Below are positions 58,818 to 64,000 of a stretch of DNA of 64,000 nucleotides, piece after piece (positions within the stretch are counted from its first letter, which is position 1; every line of letters begins with the position of its first letter). Below the pieces are notes generated by a model. It did not search any database. It saw only the letters and a program-made list of their open reading frames with translations, and was not told the DNA's origin. Made by a program: the position numbers and the translations under genes. The stretch is taken from assembly GCA_031472005.1 (NCBI GenBank), contig PZJY01000009.1, forward strand, positions 1,550,001 to 1,614,000, in the 5' to 3' direction. The stretch is from Tetracladium setigerum (lineage: Eukaryota; Ascomycota; Leotiomycetes; Helotiales).

Positions 58818-59080
58818 TTTGGCTGATTTATGAGAGTCTCGCGCAATTTACAACAAGCAATTTCTTGTTCAAGTGGAAGGCCAAGTGTAGATTCTTTGTC
58901 GCGTTGACCAAAAACTTTTCGAGGTTGACCGCAAAAAGTTAAAGTTCGCGATCCGCACTAGCGGCCGCCTGTGCCTGCCCGCCTCATAGATTTTTTTGAT
59001 ACTGCAGTTGGGTGAAAAAAGTTCATCGATAACAAAGATATCCAAACTTCGCGACGGCACACCCAACCTCCGACAACACT
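58818..59080. promoter_or_regulatory. Bidirectional promoter of RPB10 and UTP17
   Basis: Only 263 bases separate the two start codons, which point away from each other. The stretch contains A-rich tracts on both sides (CAAAAACTTTT near 58910 and GAAAAAAG near 59014) and a GC-rich centre with a NotI-like GCGGCCGC at about 58962. Both flanking genes serve rRNA production, so common control is likely. Confidence 0.6.
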
Positions 59081-62000
59081 ATGGCTTCCTTATTGAAGCG
59101 CAAAAGAGAGGGGGTGGAGGTATTGGAAACCCAAAACGGTCCAAATCTGTGACCAACGATGTGGAGAAGAAGTTGCCAGCAATGAAAGTTAACTCTGGAT
59201 GGGAATCTGCATTTCCTGCACCTCCCAAAGAACAGGAGCTGGTACGAACAAATGGGGCCAATGTGAATGGCGCAAGCTCGGAGGAAGTACTCGACTACGA
59301 TGCTGTCACTTCCGAATCCTACATAGCCATGGAAGCAGAGACATTGAGGAGGACAGAAGATTACGAGAATGCACAGAAAGCCCTGAAAAGAGCTGCTAAG
59401 AAGAGGGAGCAACATGCATGGAAACTCTCGGAACCGATTGCAGGTCGGATGATAAATGTTGACCCTGCGTTTACATCGGGGGAGAAGTAGGTCTTTTGCA
59501 AGCCTAGTCTGGAATTCAGCTAATACTTCACAGGTTCATCGTAACTGCAAATCGCACAACTATCAATATCCACTCCACTGCCACATCCCTTCTTCACCGA
59601 ACGATCAAACTGAAGCTCGACACAAAATCCCGAATCATCACATTCTGCATATCTCCTACATTTGAGAACATCTTGTGGGTAGCCTGTGCTGATGGGTCGA
59701 TTTTCAAGGTGGATTGGACGAATGGAGCTGGTGCAGATCAATACTGGGGAATCTCCTCAACAGGATGTATTCACATGACTGTCGCATCTATGGAATCTGG
59801 AGGTAGAAGGCGAGACGTGGTTTTAACAACCGAACTTCGACGAGGGGGAGGGTGGAGAATCACAGCGAACGAACTCGCCCCTCCCAATGGTCCAATCAAG
59901 ACGGAAGCTAGGACGATTCATACTTCAGAGGACCAAGTCGATTTCTTGAGCACAGCGAATGAAGGATCGATAGTTGTGGCTGCTGCAGGCAGAAAGATCC
60001 TTATCGGTCGCCTCCGCGCAACTGACTACAATACCGTCGACAAGATCAAGTACGAATTCCGAGTGTTCGAATCTGCTGACGTTATCTGCTCCTTGGATTT
60101 GCGAGTTACAAAGCGTAATGCGACAAAGGAGCTCAAGAAGTCTGTAGCCGAACTTCCTGTAGTCGACATTGTTGTCGGAGATGCGCTAGGTGTAGTGTTC
60201 TTGCACACGGATGTGCTGGCAAAACTGGTCATGGTGCAAGACCGCTGCCTGCCGTCTGGGTATAATCTTGCTCCCAAAAAGATGCATTGGCATCGAAAAG
60301 CAGTACATGCTGTCAAATTTTCCCTGGATGGTATGTTTTCCCCACAATGTAGTTTTACACCAACTAAAACTTGCAGGTAATTATATCATCTCCGGTGGCA
60401 GTGAAACGGTCCTCACGCTTTGGCAACTGGATACTGCAAAGCAACAGCATCTTCCCCACATGACAGCGACAATCCAGAACGTGGTCGTCTCGCCTTCCGG
60501 ATCATCTTATGCTATTCAACTAGCCGACAACTCAGTGATGATCCTCTCCACAGCAGAGCTGAAGCCAACCGCAAATATCACTGGCCTTCAGGCCAATGTG
60601 ATCAAATCAGAGGAGTCGATTATGGATCGGATTCGAAGAGTAGAGGACGAGAAATGGGATCGCCTTGTTATCCAGCACACCCCAGCTGTTATCAATCCTT
60701 CTGATCCTTCCAAGCTACTCCTTGGTGTAGGACAAGTGCAGGAGACCAACGTGAAGAATCCGCACATACTTGCAAATCCTTTCCTACAGACTTTCGACAT
60801 GGGTTCGGGTGTCAGTCTGTCAAAACAGGCCATTGCAAGAAACAACGTCACGATAAAGAACATCAGCACAAGCACAAACACAATCTCGGAGCCAAGGATA
60901 ACGCATATGAAGATATCTTCTGATGGCGAGTGGCTCGCGACGGTCGACGAGTGGGCTCCTCCAGAGCAGGACCTTGCATTCTTAGAAAACTCGGGCCGAG
61001 ACAACAAAAGGGAAAGACTCCGTCGACGTGAAATCTTTCTCAAGTTCTGGAAATGGGGAAAGGAAAGCAACACTTGGGAGCTTGTATCGAGAATTGACTC
61101 TCCACATTCTATTGGCAACACTCCAGGAGTGGCTGCGCGGGTTTTGGACCTTGTCGTTGACCCAGCCTCTTCCCAATTTGCGACAATTGGCGAAGATGAA
61201 ATCGTTAGAACATGGGTGCCAAAAGCAAGAAAGAGAGATGGAGTAACGGTGAAAGGAAAGGATAGCTCGGTATTCAAAAATTGGCAGTGTGAGCATGCCA
61301 TCTCTATTGGAAAGCCAGCCCTGGCTGAAGGTGGAGATGAGCTTCCCAAGGCTGGTTCTCTTGCCTTCTCCGAAGATGGATCTCTGCTCGCAGCAGCATG
61401 TGAGGCAAACGGCGCACTTTACCTTCTGGATCCAGATTCAGGAACCATCAGGCTCTCCCACACCGGTTTCTTCGAGAACGATATCCTGAGAATGGAATTC
61501 CTTGCGCAAGACCTCATTGTGCTCTCGGATAAGCTCAGCGTCTATGATCTGACATCCGGCGAGTTAAGGTCGAGCATCTCACTTGTATCTGACGCTCCTA
61601 TCAACACTATTCAGAAGCGAGAAATGTTCCATCTCGCTGTTGATACCAAGAGTCAGACATACGCTGTGGCCATGCCTCGATTCCATATCAATACCACACA
61701 ACCATACAACTCGCCAAAAGACTTCTCCTGGTCAGATAACTACTCACACAGTGAATTGGTTGTCTTCCATCAAGACAAGGGGAGCCACAATTGGTCGAGC
61801 AGTTCCAAGCTGTCGTAACTGCATTGCTACCAAATGTCGGTTCGGAAGGGTATCTGGTGTTGGATTCGGCCGCGGAGATTAGAGTTGTACTCAAGAAGGG
61901 AACAAATGCCATTACCACCATGGCTCAATCTACTTCCGCACAACAACTCGACCTTGTGTCCGAAGACGCCGAACCTGCTGTTGTCGAGGAGGATGAAGAG

Positions 62001-62183
62001 GAGGTCGAGGAGATGGAAATCCAGCAAGAAGAATTTGAAGATGATGGAACCCCGGTTGTCTCACAACAGCAGCTATCTCGCATCTTTGATGTTGGCCCGT
62101 CGTACGCATTACCACCTCTAGAAGACCTGTTTCTCCAGGTAGCTGGCCTATTCTCGAGTAAGCCTCTCAGTCAAGCTGTGTAG
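59081..62183 (+). CDS. UTP17: U3 snoRNP / t-UTP subunit UTP17 (NAN1, WDR75)
   Basis: Exons 59081-59486, 59534-60330 and 60377-62183 (introns 47 and 46 nt) give 1,003 residues when two single-base losses are allowed for: an A in AAA at 59127-59129 and a G in GGGG at 61779-61782. The start MASLLKRKREGVEVLE joins NPKRSKSVTNDVEKK across the first break. Two WD40 propellers follow: FIVTANRTTINIHSTATSLL, ILWVACADGSIFKVDW, NYIISGGSETVLTLWQLDT, then ITHMKISSDGEWLATVDEW, FATIGEDEIVRTWVP and LLAAACEANGALYLLD. The C-terminus is acidic with a final helix (LEDLFLQVAGLFSS). UTP17 is part of the t-UTP complex of the small-subunit processome in the nucleolus, needed for 18S rRNA maturation and rDNA transcription. 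Confidence 0.9.
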
Positions 62184-62793
62184 GTAGCTAGGAAACTTTT
62201 TTCCCAGAATGGGGCTCGAGTAATGTTCGTATTTTGGCATAGCGGTTATAATTTATTTTGTAGCATTTTCAGCGTGAAGCCGGCTGGCTGTACTGGACAA
62301 AAGTATAAAAAAAAAGAACAATTTAAAAATTCAAGTTGCTTTGAAGCTTTGCTTGTGAATGCTGAGGATGTCCCGAATTTAGTTGATTTAGACAGCTACT
62401 GTTATGTGAGGTCTTTCTGAGAACTGGCTTGTATAACTTCTACTTGAAATTAGCAAGAAGTTGGTTACTTGATGAATACCTTAGCTTTGAGGCATATTGG
62501 TAGGTACTGTACTGTAGATCACAATAGTTGGGGGTAAGATGGGTCAAGGAAATGCCGATGCTGCCCACGAGCAAGATTAGTATTCGTTTTGCCGAGGGCG
62601 GGGTCCGGGCTCATAACTGGGGTTCTCCGCAACAGCCAGCCAGCGAGCACGACATTGAGAGATGTATTTATGACATGACCCGAAGGGCGCAACCGCGAAC
62701 TTCCCACACTTAATAGCTATGCTTTTTCATTATCGCATCTATTTGTGTATTGATTGTACAAACCGGCTCCAAGATCCGGACTAAGCTGGCACA
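62184..62793. other. Intergenic region between UTP17 and the oxygenase gene
   Basis: 610 bases with no supported gene; AT-rich 3' flank of UTP17 to about 62480, then the promoter of the oxygenase gene. Confidence 0.5.
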
Positions 62794-64000
62794 ATGTCGT
62801 TTGACGCAATTCCCATCCTTGATCTCTCTCTGGCGAAAGATGCCTCCACAAAGCCAGCCTTCCTCGAACAGCTCAGGCACGCGCTCCTCGAAGTGGGATT
62901 TTTGTATCTCAAGAATGTTGGAATACCAGAGGAGCTCACTCAAGCGGTGATAAAGGAGGGGGTTGAGTTCTTTGATTTGCCGATGGAGGAGAAGTAATAC
63001 ATACACTTGCTACCTCGTCTGTGCGATAACTCTACTAACAACTGTAGACTCAACATAGAAATGAAGAATGCGCCCTCCTTCCTAGGCTACTCGCGCCTCG
63101 ATGCCGAGATAACAGCTCATACAATCGACCACCGCGAACAGATAGATCTTTCCACCGATCACCCAGTCCGAGACCCCTCACAACCACTCTACCGAAACCT
63201 CTTTGCTCCCACGCAATGGCCTTCGCCCTCCTACCTTCCAAACTTTAAGCCAGTATACTCGGAATATATCACTCGCATGGGGCATATATCCATCTACTTC
63301 ACTACGCTAATAGCAGAAGCTATCGGGCTCCCCCACATGCTTTTGAGAAGTATTTCGATATCGAACAACAACACAAGTTGAAAATTGTGAAGTACCCCGA
63401 CTTGAAAGAGTTGGGACTCTGGAAGGATGGAGACGAACTTGTGGAAGGACAAGGAGTTGGTCCACATAAGGATTCTATGTTTACAAGTTATCTGCTGCAA
63501 GTCACCAAGCACAAGGGATTGCAAGTGCAAAACTTACAGGGTAAATGGGTTGATTGCCCGCCTATTGATGGGACGCTCGTTGTAGCTATTGGCCAGGGAA
63601 TGGAAGCACTCACGCAAGGCGTCTGTATGAGCACAACACACAGGGTATTGTCTCCAGCACCTGGTACAGGAGCAAGATTTTCGGTCCCATTCTTCCAAGG
63701 CGTCAGCCTAGATGCTGAATTTGACGAGTTGAATGACCTTGATGGTGGAGGCGGTGTTGGGCGCGTTCCAGAGGAGATCAAGGAGTTGAGGAGGCAAGTG
63801 GTTGCTAGAAATGGTGGCAGGCTGGATGATGTCGAGTTTACATTCCAAGGAGGCCATGGAGCTACAACTTTGGGAGAGGCAACATTGAAAAATAGGATCA
63901 AATCACACCCCGACGTTGGTGAGAGGTGGTATCCCGATATTCTGGCGGAGATCAGAGACACCCAGGCAAAAGAGCGGGAAGAGGCTGCACGGAAGCAAGC
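62794..64000 (+). CDS. 2-oxoglutarate/Fe(II) oxygenase (IPNS-like), cut by the window end
   Basis: Exon 1 is 62794-62993; after a 54-nt intron the second exon runs from 63048 past the window end. The N-terminal DIOX_N part (MSFDAIPILDLSL, LLEVGFLYLKNVGIPEELTQ) is followed by the double-stranded beta-helix core with the iron ligands HKD (GPHKDSMFTSYLLQ) and the distal His in TTHRVLSP, plus the 2-oxoglutarate-binding RFS (ARFSVPFFQG). The family hydroxylates or desaturates small molecules; no substrate can be named. The frame breaks in CCCCC at 63330-63334: one added C joins EAIGLP to HAFEKYFDIEQQHKLKIVKY, so an assembly error is likely. The C-terminal tail (RYP-type segment GERWYPDILAEIRD) is open at the last base. 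Confidence 0.85.

Overview
The window is nuclear DNA of a filamentous ascomycete (Pezizomycotina; Leotiomycetes is the best guess, from the overall look of the proteins and the intergenic repeats, not from a search). The evidence is short GT-AG introns (mostly 44-75 nt) with CTAAC/CTGAC branch sites, well-spaced monocistronic genes on both strands, and families such as DUF1776, DUF7918-like, DUF7624-like, PhoD_2-like and a secreted glutaminase. I resolve about 20 protein genes and see no rRNA, tRNA, CRISPR array or intact transposon.

Layout: mitochondrial-type adenylate kinase (509-1374, +); kexin KEX2 (2102-4764, -); a very long PhoD-like phosphatase (5913-11304, +); a 4.4-kb gene-free, microsatellite-rich tract; adenine phosphoribosyltransferase (15723-16884, +); a multi-pass membrane protein (17510-19569, +); WSS1-type DNA-protein crosslink protease (20380-21730, -); a DUF1776 protein (22230-23807, +); the mRNA 3'-end factor YTH1 (24570-25399, -); GH18 chitinase (27295-28552, +); a DUF2306-like membrane protein (29423-30586, +); a secreted glutaminase-A-type protein (31833-34576, +); a DUF7918-like protein (35627-37103, +); an FN3/coiled-coil protein (38358-41907, +); a decayed region with a possible small protein and a stop-riddled pseudogene (42476-44003); a vWFA/alpha-kinase fusion (44434-46875, +); an ankyrin gene (47248-about 49372, -); a GH43 beta-xylosidase-like enzyme with XlnR-type promoter sites (49927-51539, +); a DUF7624-like protein (53066-55483, -); the RNA polymerase subunit RPB10 as four small exons (58398-58817, -), head-to-head with the U3 snoRNP/t-UTP subunit UTP17 (59081-62183, +); and a 2-oxoglutarate/Fe(II) oxygenase running off the right end.

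The most important practical point is that many otherwise well-conserved genes carry single-base reading-frame breaks, almost all of them one base short in a run of identical bases. I count eleven missing-base breaks in eight modelled genes, one further break in the PhoD gene that fits one extra (or two missing) G, and suspected cases in APRT and a small ORF. Because essential housekeeping genes (YTH1, UTP17) are hit, I read these as homopolymer sequencing or assembly errors rather than gene death. The pseudogene at 43145-44003 is different: it carries true in-frame stops, each explainable as CAR to TAR.

The genes do not form an obvious pathway cluster. The functional links that can be argued are local: RPB10 and UTP17 share a 263-bp bidirectional promoter and both serve rRNA production; GH18, glutaminase and GH43 are scavenging enzymes in one 25-kb stretch, but only GH43 shows a recognisable inducer-type promoter.
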